Below, piece by piece: positions 54,917 through 63,866 of a DNA stretch of 64,000 bases. The first letter of the stretch is position 1; each line of letters opens with the position of its first letter. A program made the translations under genes and the position numbers. The notes below the pieces were generated by a model. It worked only from the letters and a program-made list of their open reading frames with translations. It did no database searches and was not told where the DNA came from. The DNA lies in NCBI GenBank assembly GCA_937924505.1, contig CALDSR010000051.1, positions 31,867 through 95,866 on the forward strand, in the 5' to 3' direction. This DNA comes from an uncultured Granulosicoccus sp. Lineage in GTDB: Bacteria; Pseudomonadota; Gammaproteobacteria; Granulosicoccales; Granulosicoccaceae.

Positions 54917-54965
54917 TTTTATCTTGAATTATGAAAATAGTGTGGTTGAGCGTTCATTAAGGACG

Positions 54966-56477
54966 CTAACCTCGCCTGTGCTTGCATTTCTCCATAGCGT
55001 CATACCAACCAGACAGAATGCTCGCTAGTTCTTGCTCACTTATCAATGGCTCTATTGTGACACGATCTCGATTGAGAGCGACGATTTCGTCCATATCTGA
55101 CCAGAATCCGACACTAAGCCCGGCTAGCATGCCAGCTCCGAGCGCTGACAGTTCTGGGTCGGCGCACACGTTGATTGGTCGTGATAGCAAATTGGCCAGA
55201 TGTTGCATTAAGTATTGATTCTTGGTTGGGCCGCCGTCCACAAAGATACGGCCGCCGGTGGCGGCGGTTTGCTGGTGCATGGCGTTAAACACATCAACAA
55301 CTTGCAGCGGCATTGACAGCGCTGCGGCGTGTGCGACGTGTGCTGGGTGGGTTGAAAAACTCAACCCGGATATGATGCCACGTGCTTGTGGATTCCAATG
55401 CGGAGCACCCAGCCCCACTAGTGCAGGTATAAGTGACACACCTTCTGAAGAGTCGACAGTGGCAGCAAGCCGCATGAGCTCATCCACATCGCCATCAAGC
55501 CCGAGCAATGTTGCCACCCATGGGAATACTGAAGCGCTAACCAATATGTTGCCCTCTAGAGCATGAGTAATTTTGCCATCGATTGACCACGCAATCGTGG
55601 TTGTCATGCCACTGCCTGGCACACAGAATTGTGGTGAGATCATCATCACGGACGAGCCAGTGCCGAAGGTGGCTTTGGCTTCACCTGGCTCAAAGGCGGC
55701 GTGCCCGAACAAGGCAGCATGGCTGTCACCAATCGCTGATGCGATGGGCACACCATCGTTGATGCCAGGGACATTTTTGGTGTGTCCGAACAGGTGACTA
55801 CTATCGGTGACCGTTGCTAATATTGACGCATCAATACCGAATAAGTCGCAGAGCTCTGGGTCCCATTCCCCTGTTTGTACATTGAGTAATTGAGTGCGAG
55901 ATGCGTTTGACCGGTCTGTTGCGTAGCGTTGACCGGCAGTAAGCTTCCAGATCAACCAACTATCAACGGTACCCACGCAGCTGTTGCTACTGTTATTCAA
56001 ATCGAGTAGCCAGCGTATTTTTGACGCAGGGAATAATGGGTCGAGCGGTAAGCCGGTTTTAGCCAGAACTTCCTCGCCGTGGCCACGCGCTTTGAGTTTT
56101 TCTGTTTCGTCGGTTGTTCTTCGGCACTGCCAAGTAATGGCTGGGCCAATCGGCTGACCAGAAGTTGCATCCCAACGTACAACCGATTCTCGTTGGTTGG
56201 AAATACCAATAGCGATGATGTTAGTCGTTGGGGCTTGGGTAAGGCAGTCTTCAATTGCGCTAACAACGCTTGACCAAATATTATCTGCTGATTGCTCCAC
56301 CCAACCAGGTTGTGGATGCGAGACAGATAAAGCCGATGATCCGAGTGCGATAATGCGACCTTGCTTGTCGATTAAAATCGCTTTTGTATTAGTCGTGCCT
56401 TGGTCAATGCAGAGAATAGCGTTATCAGGCAATGCGCTGTTTTCCTTTGTTATTAACGAGTTGATTTGAAGCGTCAC
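54966..56477 (-). CDS. FGGY-family carbohydrate kinase (glycerol-kinase-like)
   Basis: ATP-dependent sugar or polyol kinase of 503 residues. N-terminal actin-like domain: LCIDQGTTNTKAILID, SNQRESVVRWDATSG, WQCRRTTDETE; C-terminal: GSSVMMIS, the FGGY signature region AAALSMPLQVVDVFNAM and VDGGPTKNQYLMQ. Start is a GTG at 56477 with AAGG five bases upstream; it overlaps the transketolase stop by 53 bases. It should phosphorylate a ketose or triose made by the SDRs before transketolase acts. Relatives include glycerol kinase, xylulokinase and apulose kinase; the sequence leans to glycerol kinase. Confidence 0.9.
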   Translation of the reverse strand: MTLQINSLITKENSALPDNAILCIDQGTTNTKAILIDKQGRIIALGSSALSVSHPQPGWVEQSADNIWSSVVSAIEDCLTQAPTTNIIAIGISNQRESVVRWDATSGQPIGPAITWQCRRTTDETEKLKARGHGEEVLAKTGLPLDPLFPASKIRWLLDLNNSSNSCVGTVDSWLIWKLTAGQRYATDRSNASRTQLLNVQTGEWDPELCDLFGIDASILATVTDSSHLFGHTKNVPGINDGVPIASAIGDSHAALFGHAAFEPGEAKATFGTGSSVMMISPQFCVPGSGMTTTIAWSIDGKITHALEGNILVSASVFPWVATLLGLDGDVDELMRLAATVDSSEGVSLIPALVGLGAPHWNPQARGIISGLSFSTHPAHVAHAAALSMPLQVVDVFNAMHQQTAATGGRIFVDGGPTKNQYLMQHLANLLSRPINVCADPELSALGAGMLAGLSVGFWSDMDEIVALNRDRVTIEPLISEQELASILSGWYDAMEKCKHRRG

Positions 56478-57393
56478 TTATACCTTGAGCAGACATGCCA
56501 AATTCATCGAGTAAATAATTAGCCGAACCAGTTGGTGCAAATACACCTGGCACACCTAAAATCTTCATTGGTACTGGGCAATGTTGTACAACTACCTCGG
56601 CTATTGCACTGCCAAGGCCACCATGAACAGAATGTTCTTCACACGTTAATATAGCGCCCGTCTCATTTGCTGCCGAAACAATCGCATCGACATCAATCGG
56701 GCTTAGTGTAGCCATGTTCACTACCCGGGCATCGGTACCTTGCTTGCTCAGCAGTTCGGCTGCCTGCAAAGCCCTGTGGGTGAGCGTTCCGTTAGCAATA
56801 ATGGTTATATCTCGTCCGGCTCTAATCGTGTTTGCTTTGCCCACTTCAAATTGATGGTTTGAATCGAAAATATCCGGCACGCCGACACGAGAGAGCCTTA
56901 AGAATACTGGTCCGTTATGGTTGGCAGCGAACTCGACTGCCCCTTTTGTTTCTATTGGATCTGCCGGGGCAATAATGGTGATACCGGGCAACACGCGAGT
57001 CCAGGCGAAGTCTTCAATTGAATGATGAGTAGGGCCGAGCTCACCATAGGCCATACCAGAACTAATCCCGCATAACTTTACGTTTGAATAAGTGTAGGCA
57101 ACGTCTGCCTTTATTTGTTCAAGTGCTCGGCCGGTTAAGAAGCATGAAGCTGCACAGACAAACGGAATCTTCCCGCCGTTGGCCAGGCCCGCGCCTACAC
57201 CGACCATATTCTGCTCGGCTATTCCCACGTTCACTAATCGTTCAGGCCATTTGTCTCGGAATCCGCCGAGTTTGCTTGAGCCAACGGAGTCATTGCAAAC
57301 GGCAACGATGTTGTCGTTTTGAGAAGCGAGGTTCTCTAAGGTGCTAACAAACGTATCGCGACAATCGTGTAGCGGATTAAAGTCTGTAATCAC
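56425..57393 (-). CDS. split transketolase, C-terminal subunit
   Basis: Pyrimidine-binding and C-terminal part of a thiamine-diphosphate transketolase, 322 residues: LVNVGIAEQNMVGVGAGLA (catalytic-site Glu), GELGPTHHSIEDFAWTRVLP, EGIVIAP-equivalent TIIAPADPIETKGA, and LTCEEHSVHGGLGSAIAEVV. Pairs with the N-terminal subunit encoded just before; its start overlaps that stop by four bases (ATGA). Split transketolases usually serve specialised sugar routes, not the main pentose phosphate pathway. Confidence 0.93.
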   Translation of the reverse strand: MITDFNPLHDCRDTFVSTLENLASQNDNIVAVCNDSVGSSKLGGFRDKWPERLVNVGIAEQNMVGVGAGLANGGKIPFVCAASCFLTGRALEQIKADVAYTYSNVKLCGISSGMAYGELGPTHHSIEDFAWTRVLPGITIIAPADPIETKGAVEFAANHNGPVFLRLSRVGVPDIFDSNHQFEVGKANTIRAGRDITIIANGTLTHRALQAAELLSKQGTDARVVNMATLSPIDVDAIVSAANETGAILTCEEHSVHGGLGSAIAEVVVQHCPVPMKILGVPGVFAPTGSANYLLDEFGMSAQGISDASNQLVNNKGKQRIA

Positions 57394-58208
57394 ATCGCCG
57401 CCTTTAGTTCTTGTACTGCTTGTTCATATTGTTCTTTACTGGGCACTTTATGATGCCACTCAACTTTGTCTTTCATGAAAGAAATACCTTGTCCCTTAAA
57501 CGTATTTGCCACCACGCAGGTGGGTTGCCCGATAGTGGCTGATTGCGCATCAAATGCGTCGCATAGTTCGGCTATGTTATGGCCGTCAATTGATTTTGTT
57601 GCCCAACCAAAAGCGGCAAATTTATCTGCAACGGGGGCAAGCGCGTTGGTGTCGTGTACTCGAGCACCTTGTTGCAATCGATTGTGATCAACAATAAGCG
57701 TGAGATTGTCTAGTTTGAAATGAGCGGCGGCCATCGCAGCCTCCCAATTACTGCCTTCTTGGAGTTCTCCATCACCGCAAAGCACAAACACTCGCCAATC
57801 TTCACCAGAGAGTTGCGCGGCCTTAGCCATACCAACACCAATGGGTAGGCCGTGACCCAAGGCACCGGTGTTGGTTTCAACGCCCGGTACTTTGTTACGA
57901 TTTGGGTGACCGTTTAAGCGAGATTCTGGTTGTAAAAACGATTGCAGTTCTGCCAGATCTATGAAGCCACGATGCGCTAGGGTGGTGTAGAGCGCACAAG
58001 CGGTATGCCCTTTACTCAGTATGAAACGATCTCGGGTTGGATTGTTTGGTTGCGCAGGATCGACATTGAGCGTGTGGAAATACAGGGTCGTGAGAATATC
58101 GATAGCTGACATTTCTCCGCCTATGTGCCCAGCGTTTGCGCGATAGACGGTCTCTAGGTCGTCTAGCCTAATTTGTCGTGCTTTATCTTGGAGATTCTGG
58201 ATGTCCAA
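57390..58208 (-). CDS. split transketolase, N-terminal subunit
   Basis: Thiamine-diphosphate-binding half, 272 residues: DLETVYRANAGHIGGEMSAID, LSKGHTACALYTTLA, TGALGHGLPIGVGMAKA, and the ThDP motif LCGDGELQEGSNWEAA ending at DHNRLQQ. The enzyme moves a two-carbon ketol from a ketose phosphate to an aldose. I place the start at the TTG 58208, since family members begin near DIQNLQDKARQIR; the frame is open to 58274. First gene of the leftward transcription unit. Confidence 0.9.
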   Translation of the reverse strand: MDIQNLQDKARQIRLDDLETVYRANAGHIGGEMSAIDILTTLYFHTLNVDPAQPNNPTRDRFILSKGHTACALYTTLAHRGFIDLAELQSFLQPESRLNGHPNRNKVPGVETNTGALGHGLPIGVGMAKAAQLSGEDWRVFVLCGDGELQEGSNWEAAMAAAHFKLDNLTLIVDHNRLQQGARVHDTNALAPVADKFAAFGWATKSIDGHNIAELCDAFDAQSATIGQPTCVVANTFKGQGISFMKDKVEWHHKVPSKEQYEQAVQELKAAM

Positions 58209-58306
58209 AGTAGCAGGGTTCTCTAATGAATAAATATACAGATAAATGATTTCATGCACGCAAGTATCTGTCAATCATTTTTCGCAACCAGTTTAATTGC
58301 TATTTC

Positions 58307-58350
58307 TGTAATTATTTATTGACATGAGCATCGTTGTGTAATTAAATTGA
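58307..58350. promoter_or_regulatory. candidate operator: direct repeats in the divergent region
   Basis: TGTAATTATTTATTGA (58307-58322) and TGTAATTAAATTGA (58337-58350) share TGTAATTA and ATTGA, 30 bp apart, about three helical turns. They flank the rightward promoter between the two transcription units. A SorC-type regulator could bind here; this is inferred from position. Confidence 0.35.
58319..58347 (+). promoter_or_regulatory. sigma-70-like promoter for the ABC importer operon
   Basis: TTGACA at 58319-58324, 17-bp spacer, TTAAAT at 58342-58347. The -35 is perfect and the -10 matches four of six. It lies about 125 bases before the permease start, between the candidate operator repeats. 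Confidence 0.45.
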
Positions 58351-58472
58351 GGCACGAATATATATTCACTCACACAAATAGATGCGTCTGCTTGCGTTGG
58401 AGTAGGCGTTTAGCATCTGATGAATGTGAACGAATTTAGTTGGTACATCGAAATGGCGTTTATAAAAAACTA

Positions 58473-59450
58473 ATGGCTGCTGACTCAGATAGTCGCTCTA
58501 GGGGATTGCTGAGCGGTCTTGGAAATATCCTGTCTGGGACAACCGGCCCTCTGATTGGTCTGGTGTTGCTCGTCGTCTATTTGAGTCTGGCCACGGATAC
58601 GTTTTTTACGGTTAGAAATTTTCTAAATATCCTCGATCAAATAACGGTGCTGGGCATTCTTGCTATTGGTATGACGTTCGTTATTTTAATCGGCGGGATC
58701 GACTTGGCTGTGGGTTCGATTCTCGCGCTTTGCATCATGGTGATGGGGCATCTGGCTAAAGAGGCTGGTTTGCCAATGTGGTTGGCAATCTCCTTGGGTT
58801 TAACTGTAGCGGGTATAGCGGGCGGTATTTCAGGCACCTTGATCGCTTATTTTCGTGTGCCAGCATTTATTGCAACGCTCGCCATGATGTCCGCCGCGCG
58901 CGGCCTTGCCAACATGGTTACCGATGGTCATCAAATAATAAGTTTTCCTGCCTGGTTCAATCTTATGGCGCTGATCCGACACGGTGGCTACATCACCACA
59001 ACCGTTGCTGTGATGTTTGTCGTATTTGTTGTTTGTTGGATTTATCTGCGTTTTACGTCGGGTGGCCGAAGCCTATATGCCATTGGTGGTAATGAAGAAG
59101 TCGCACGATTAGCCGGGATCAATGTAAAGCGACATACCGTCGGTGTTTATGTCGTCTCTGGCGTATTGGCAGGCTTGGCCGGAATTATGTTGGGTGCTCG
59201 CCTGGATTCAGTACAGCCCAGTGCGGGTTTTACCTATGAGCTAGATGCAATCGCTGCTGTTGTTATCGGCGGTACGAGTTTGTCTGGGGGCACCGGTGGG
59301 TTAACCGGTACGGCTATTGGTGTGCTCATCATCGGTGTATTAAGGAACGGTTTGAACCTGTTAGGAGTATCGCCTTTTACTCAACAAGTGGTCATTGGCG
59401 TGGTAATCGCGGCAGCCGTTGCGGCTGAAGCATTTAAAAAGAAGAAGTAA
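58473..59450 (+). CDS. ribose-type sugar ABC transporter permease
   Basis: Inner-membrane permease of the RbsC class (BPD_transp_2), 325 residues and about 8-10 helices: FLNILDQITVLGILAIGMTFV, IGGIDLAVGSILAL, RSLYAIGGNEEVARLAGI and GGTSLSGGTGGLTGT, all hallmarks. The ATG at 58473 (MAADSDSRS) is preferred; the frame begins at a TTG 33 bases earlier. Neither start has a good ribosome-binding site. First gene of the rightward unit, with binding protein and ATPase after it. The gene order permease-binding protein-ATPase is less common than rbsACB. Confidence 0.92.
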   Translation: MAADSDSRSRGLLSGLGNILSGTTGPLIGLVLLVVYLSLATDTFFTVRNFLNILDQITVLGILAIGMTFVILIGGIDLAVGSILALCIMVMGHLAKEAGLPMWLAISLGLTVAGIAGGISGTLIAYFRVPAFIATLAMMSAARGLANMVTDGHQIISFPAWFNLMALIRHGGYITTTVAVMFVVFVVCWIYLRFTSGGRSLYAIGGNEEVARLAGINVKRHTVGVYVVSGVLAGLAGIMLGARLDSVQPSAGFTYELDAIAAVVIGGTSLSGGTGGLTGTAIGVLIIGVLRNGLNLLGVSPFTQQVVIGVVIAAAVAAEAFKKKK

Positions 59451-59516
59451 AGATTGGTGTTGTCGAGTACGAGCTCGCAAGCCAGATATGTTTAACCATT
59501 AGAGGAGATTAGAAAC

Positions 59517-60452
59517 ATGAAATTTAGAAAGTTAATGTTGGCTGGAGCCGTCATGGTCACAGCAACTGCGGCATCATTGAATGCAAGCGCTGCGGAGGTC
59601 AAAAAAATTGGCTTGGCAGTACCGAATCTATCAGCGGATTACTTTATTCAAATTCAAGAGTCAGTTGAAGAGTATGGCGCAAAGTTGGGCATCGAAGTCA
59701 TCACGGTTAATGCCAATAATGATAGTGCGACTCAAGTGTCACAAGTGCAGGATTTACTCACCCAGAATATTGATGCGTTTATTTATATTCCGGCGGGAGC
59801 CGCGGCTGCAACGGTACCTACAAGATTGGCGCGCGCCGCCGGTATTCCTGTAATCAATGTAGATCGAAACGCGGACTCCGAACCGGGAGATACGTTCATT
59901 GCTGGGGAGGGTATTAAGTCTGCTTACGAGGTTTGCAGTCATCTAATTGGTCTTGCTGGCGGTAAAGGTGAGATGCTCATGATTCATGGGCAGAAGGGTG
60001 TAACTCCTGAGGTTAATCGCGCACAGGGCTGCAAACAGGCAATCGATGAGAATGCTGGCGTTACTCTAGTTGGACAGCAGTGGAGTGAGCGTTGGTCTCA
60101 AGATGAAGGTTTTGCTCTCACGCAAAATTTATTGCAAGCCAATCCGAATGTTTCCATTATTTTTGGCCAGGCAGATGGTTTAGCGATGGGTGCAGCAAAG
60201 GCAGTTGCAGCGTCAGGCGCATCCCAGCGTATCTATGTTGGTGGATATGATGGCGATGTTGGCGCTTTGTTAGCATTGAAGGAAGGTGTGTTCGATGTAA
60301 CAGCCACACAAAGCACACGCACCATGGGTCGTCTCGCGGTTGATTCAGCAATTGCCGTTGCGAAAGGCGAAACCATACCGAAAGAGCAAATTATCGATGC
60401 AGAATTGACTACAAAAGAGAACGTACAGCAATTTATCGATAATCACCCATAG
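59517..60452 (+). CDS. ribose-type sugar ABC transporter substrate-binding protein
   Basis: Periplasmic sugar-binding protein of the Peripla_BP_4/LacI type, 311 residues. Signal peptide: KFRKLMLAGAVMVTATAAS, cleavage probably after ASA; then KIGLAVPNLSADYFIQIQES, AFIYIPAGAAAATVPTRLA and PVINVDRNAD, and YVGGYDGDVGALLALKEG. AGAGGAG lies nine bases before the ATG. It delivers the sugar or polyol to the permease; ligand-site residues do not by themselves identify it. Confidence 0.93.
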   Translation: MKFRKLMLAGAVMVTATAASLNASAAEVKKIGLAVPNLSADYFIQIQESVEEYGAKLGIEVITVNANNDSATQVSQVQDLLTQNIDAFIYIPAGAAAATVPTRLARAAGIPVINVDRNADSEPGDTFIAGEGIKSAYEVCSHLIGLAGGKGEMLMIHGQKGVTPEVNRAQGCKQAIDENAGVTLVGQQWSERWSQDEGFALTQNLLQANPNVSIIFGQADGLAMGAAKAVAASGASQRIYVGGYDGDVGALLALKEGVFDVTATQSTRTMGRLAVDSAIAVAKGETIPKEQIIDAELTTKENVQQFIDNHP

Positions 60453-60470
60453 GCTGTTGAGCTTTGTTAC

Positions 60471-61964
60471 ATGTCTAGTGAAGCGTCACCTTTACTTTCC
60501 TTAAGGCAGATTCGTAAGAGTTTTGGCCCAACCGAAGTTCTACATGGGATTGACCTTGATATCTACGCTGGGGAGGTAGTGGCGCTCTTAGGTGAGAATG
60601 GCGCCGGCAAATCTACTGTATCAAACGTGATTGCCGGCACCATTGCGCCCAGCTCTGGTGAAATGACATGGATGGGCGAAGCCTATGCGCCAGCCAACCC
60701 CAGGTCGGCGATTGATGCAGGTTTGGGCCTTATACATCAGGAACTACATTTACTCGAACATTTATCTATTTCAGAAAACGTATTCGTGGGTCGCTGGCCA
60801 AAAAAAAGATTTGGCCGAATCGATCGCGCTTTCATGGAAAAACAAGCGCAAGCGCAGCTCGAACGTTTGGGCTTAGAGATTTCTCCATCACGATTGGTGC
60901 GAGGTTTGTCCACTGCAAATCAGCAACTCATTGAGATTGCCAAAGCGCTTGCTTTGGACGCCAAATTATTAATTCTCGATGAGCCTACCGCTTCATTAGG
61001 CGGAGCGGAAACGGAACTGCTGTTCGAACAGATCGAACGATTAAAAGCCGATGGAGTGGGATTAATCTATATCTCTCATCGACTGGAAGAAATAAGAAAA
61101 ATATCCGACCGCATTGTTGTTATGCGAGATGGCCATAAGGTGCAGGAATTCGATAGTGGCAATGTGCCGGTGCGTACTATCGTGGAGAGCATGGTTGGGC
61201 GTAGTCTGGATAGAATGTTTCCAGCAATTCCTGATCCATCAGAAGAGTTTAGCTTTGAGGTAAGCAATCTTACGTCAGCTGTCGGCATGTTTGAAGATGT
61301 TAGCTTTGAGGTTAAAAGGGGTGAGATATTTGGTATAGCGGGCTTAGTCGGAGCCGGTAGAACAGAGCTAGTGAGAGCCATTGCTGGCGCAGACCCAATT
61401 AAAAGTGGAAATATAAAGTTGTTTGGCAAAGACATCACGCCAAAAACACCTCAAGACTCAATTCGTCACGGCGTGGTTATGGTGCCTGAAGACAGAAAAT
61501 TGCAAGGTCTTATAGTTGATCACTCCATCGCTAATAATGTTGCTTACGCCAACTTCCCGGCAATATCGAGCAATGGTTTTTTAACCGATAGTACGGTCAG
61601 TGATTTTGCAAACATAACAATTACCCGGTTCGGCGTAAAAGGTCAAGTGCTGCAAAACGCCGATGAACTATCCGGCGGCAATCAGCAAAAAGTTATCTTG
61701 GCTAAGTGGCTTGCCAAAGATCCCAAAGTGGTTATCCTCGATGAGCCCACCCGCGGTATTGATGTTGGGGCTCGCTCATCTATTTACGAAAGCATTGTGG
61801 CCTTAGCAGAGAAGGGGATCAGCGTTATTGTCGTTAGTTCTGATCTTGAAGAGGTATTAGGAATATCCAATCGGGTTATGGTCATGGCGCAAGGGCGTAT
61901 GACCGGTGTTCTTGAAAGAGGCGCAGCCAACGATGTGTCGGTTATGGAGCTAGCAACAAGCTAA
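60471..61964 (+). CDS. ribose-type sugar ABC transporter ATP-binding protein (two ABC domains)
   Basis: 497-residue fused ATPase. First domain: Walker A GENGAGKST, signature LSTANQQLIEIAKAL, LILDEPTASLGG. Second domain: degenerate Walker A VGAGRTELVRA, as usual in this class, then LSGGNQQKVILAKWL and VVILDEPTRGIDVG. Both Walker B glutamates are present. The ATG is 19 bases after the binding-protein stop. Energises import in the RbsA/MglA manner. Confidence 0.95.
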   Translation: MSSEASPLLSLRQIRKSFGPTEVLHGIDLDIYAGEVVALLGENGAGKSTVSNVIAGTIAPSSGEMTWMGEAYAPANPRSAIDAGLGLIHQELHLLEHLSISENVFVGRWPKKRFGRIDRAFMEKQAQAQLERLGLEISPSRLVRGLSTANQQLIEIAKALALDAKLLILDEPTASLGGAETELLFEQIERLKADGVGLIYISHRLEEIRKISDRIVVMRDGHKVQEFDSGNVPVRTIVESMVGRSLDRMFPAIPDPSEEFSFEVSNLTSAVGMFEDVSFEVKRGEIFGIAGLVGAGRTELVRAIAGADPIKSGNIKLFGKDITPKTPQDSIRHGVVMVPEDRKLQGLIVDHSIANNVAYANFPAISSNGFLTDSTVSDFANITITRFGVKGQVLQNADELSGGNQQKVILAKWLAKDPKVVILDEPTRGIDVGARSSIYESIVALAEKGISVIVVSSDLEEVLGISNRVMVMAQGRMTGVLERGAANDVSVMELATS

Positions 61965-62003
61965 TGTGTACAACTATTATCGATTTGATTATGAGGCTAA
62001 GCT

Positions 62004-62792
62004 ATGTCTAAGAACTCATTTAACGCCCCTTCCTTGTTTGATTTAAGTGGCTTTGTTGCTTTGGTAACTGGAGCAGGAAGCGGGATTGGTCAGTGCATAG
62101 CTGTGGGTATGGCTCAATGCGGTGCCAAGGTTGCCTGTCTTGATCGTCGTGAAGACGGAGGCTTGGGCGAAACAATAGAGATGATTGAACAGGCTGGCGG
62201 TACCGGATTGTCGCTAAAAGCGGATGTCACCAGTCGAAAATCTCTTGATGATGCGGTTGTTCAGACTGAAAAAACGCTGGGTGCCTTAGGTATCGCTGTT
62301 AATGCAGCAGGTATTGCTAACGCTAATCCAGCGCAAGATATGTCAGAAGATCAGTACCAAAACCTAATGGATATCAACTTAAAGGGTATATTTTTTTCTT
62401 GTCAGGCTGAAGCGAATGCAATGCTAAAACATGGCAAAGGATCGATTATTAATATTGCGTCCATGTCTGGTGTAATAGTTAATCGTGGATTAGAGCAGTG
62501 TCACTACAATGCATCCAAGGCGGGTGTGATACACATGGGTAAAAGTATGGCTATGGAATGGGTGGCTGGTGGTGTTCGGGTAAATTCGATTAGCCCTGGT
62601 TATACGGCTACTCCCATGAATACAAGGCCGGAAATGATTCATCAAACGAAGGAGTTCGAAGAGCAAACACCTATGGGGCGGATGGCGTCGGTTAATGAGA
62701 TGGTCGGGCCTGCAATATTTCTGGCCAGTGATGCATCATCATATTGCACTGGAGTTGATTTATTGGTCGATGGCGGTTTCTGTTGTTGGTGA
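62004..62792 (+). CDS. SDR-family polyol/sugar dehydrogenase
   Basis: NAD(P)-dependent short-chain dehydrogenase of 262 residues: LVTGAGSGIGQCIAVGMA, acidic ACLDRRED after beta-2 (pointing to NAD), NAAG, catalytic Ser in INIASMSG, YNASKAG, and the terminal LLVDGGFCCW. GAGG lies seven bases before the ATG at 62004. Fourth gene of the rightward unit, after the sugar importer. Probably oxidises the imported polyol to a ketose. A relic of a near copy lies at 49752-49810 in this window. Confidence 0.9.
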   Translation: MSKNSFNAPSLFDLSGFVALVTGAGSGIGQCIAVGMAQCGAKVACLDRREDGGLGETIEMIEQAGGTGLSLKADVTSRKSLDDAVVQTEKTLGALGIAVNAAGIANANPAQDMSEDQYQNLMDINLKGIFFSCQAEANAMLKHGKGSIINIASMSGVIVNRGLEQCHYNASKAGVIHMGKSMAMEWVAGGVRVNSISPGYTATPMNTRPEMIHQTKEFEEQTPMGRMASVNEMVGPAIFLASDASSYCTGVDLLVDGGFCCW

Positions 62793-62869
62793 CTTTGCGC
62801 TCGTTTTGACTACATGGTTGCCTGACAATTTTTACTGACAAATTATCGAGTTAGACATAGGAAAAGTAA

Positions 62870-63652
62870 ATGCGTTTTAAAGATAAAACGGTCGTTATAA
62901 CCGGTGGCAATCGAGGTATTGGTTATGCGATGTCAACGCGATTTGCTCAAGAGGGTGCTAATGTTGTTATGGCTTCTATTGAGGAGCAAGTTACTGAGGC
63001 TGCGAACAACCTGGTATCGGATACCAGTGCATCTGTTTTGCCAGTATTGTGCAATGTGTCGGATGTAGCAGAGGTTAAAAATCTGTATGCCACGGCTGCA
63101 AAAGAGTTCGGCAGAATCGATGTCTCCATTCAAAATGCGGGCATTATCACTATTGCAAAAGTCGAAGACCTAACCGAAAAACAATGGGACGACACCATGG
63201 AAGTCAATACCAAGGGTGTATTCCTGTGTTGTCAAGAAGCCATTCGATACATGAGAAAATCCGGTGGTGGCAAACTAATCAATACCGCGTCAGGGCAAGC
63301 ACGTGATGGCTTTATCTATACGCCTCATTATGCAGCTTCCAAATTTGGTGTTATGGGTATGACGCAAAGTTTGGCAAAAGAAGTAGCGCTTGATGCGATA
63401 ACGGTTAACGCAATCTGCCCAGGCATAATCACAACTGACATGTGGGATTACAACGACCGGGTGTGGGGTGAAATGCTTGGAGACTATGGCCCCGGTGAGC
63501 TTATGGCAGAGTGGGTAGAAAATAATATTCCAATGAAGCGCGCAGGTGAGGGCAAGGATGTGGCTGGGCTAGTTGCGTTTTTAGCCAGTGACGATGCGAG
63601 CTACATCACCGGGCAAACAATCAACGTCGATGGTGGTTTGATAATGTCGTAA
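62870..63652 (+). CDS. second SDR-family dehydrogenase
   Basis: 260-residue SDR, clearly different from the preceding one: VVITGGNRGIGYAMSTRFA, QNAG, Ser in INTASGQARDG, YAASKFG, GQTINVDGGLIMS. An insertion of about 15 residues after TTDMWDYNDRVWGEM, as in sorbitol or glucitol dehydrogenases of the SDR class, may shape the substrate lid. AGGA is eight to ten bases before the ATG. Last gene of the rightward unit. It may catalyse a second oxidation or interconvert epimers with the first SDR. Confidence 0.9.
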   Translation: MRFKDKTVVITGGNRGIGYAMSTRFAQEGANVVMASIEEQVTEAANNLVSDTSASVLPVLCNVSDVAEVKNLYATAAKEFGRIDVSIQNAGIITIAKVEDLTEKQWDDTMEVNTKGVFLCCQEAIRYMRKSGGGKLINTASGQARDGFIYTPHYAASKFGVMGMTQSLAKEVALDAITVNAICPGIITTDMWDYNDRVWGEMLGDYGPGELMAEWVENNIPMKRAGEGKDVAGLVAFLASDDASYITGQTINVDGGLIMS

Positions 63653-63866
63653 AGGTGTTAACACGTAAACGTACCGAACCTTTGCTCGATTGCGCAACGG
63701 CCGCTCTCCGTGCAAGTCATCACTTCAATCGACTATTATTTCTTCCCCTGGCAACAATCCAGTCTTCTCTGTGTATTTTTCAGACTGACAAGTGCTCGAA
63801 ATTGGCGACAAACTGAATTAGGGACAATCCCATTAGCCATCCTATCTAGCTGGCCTACACCGTAAG

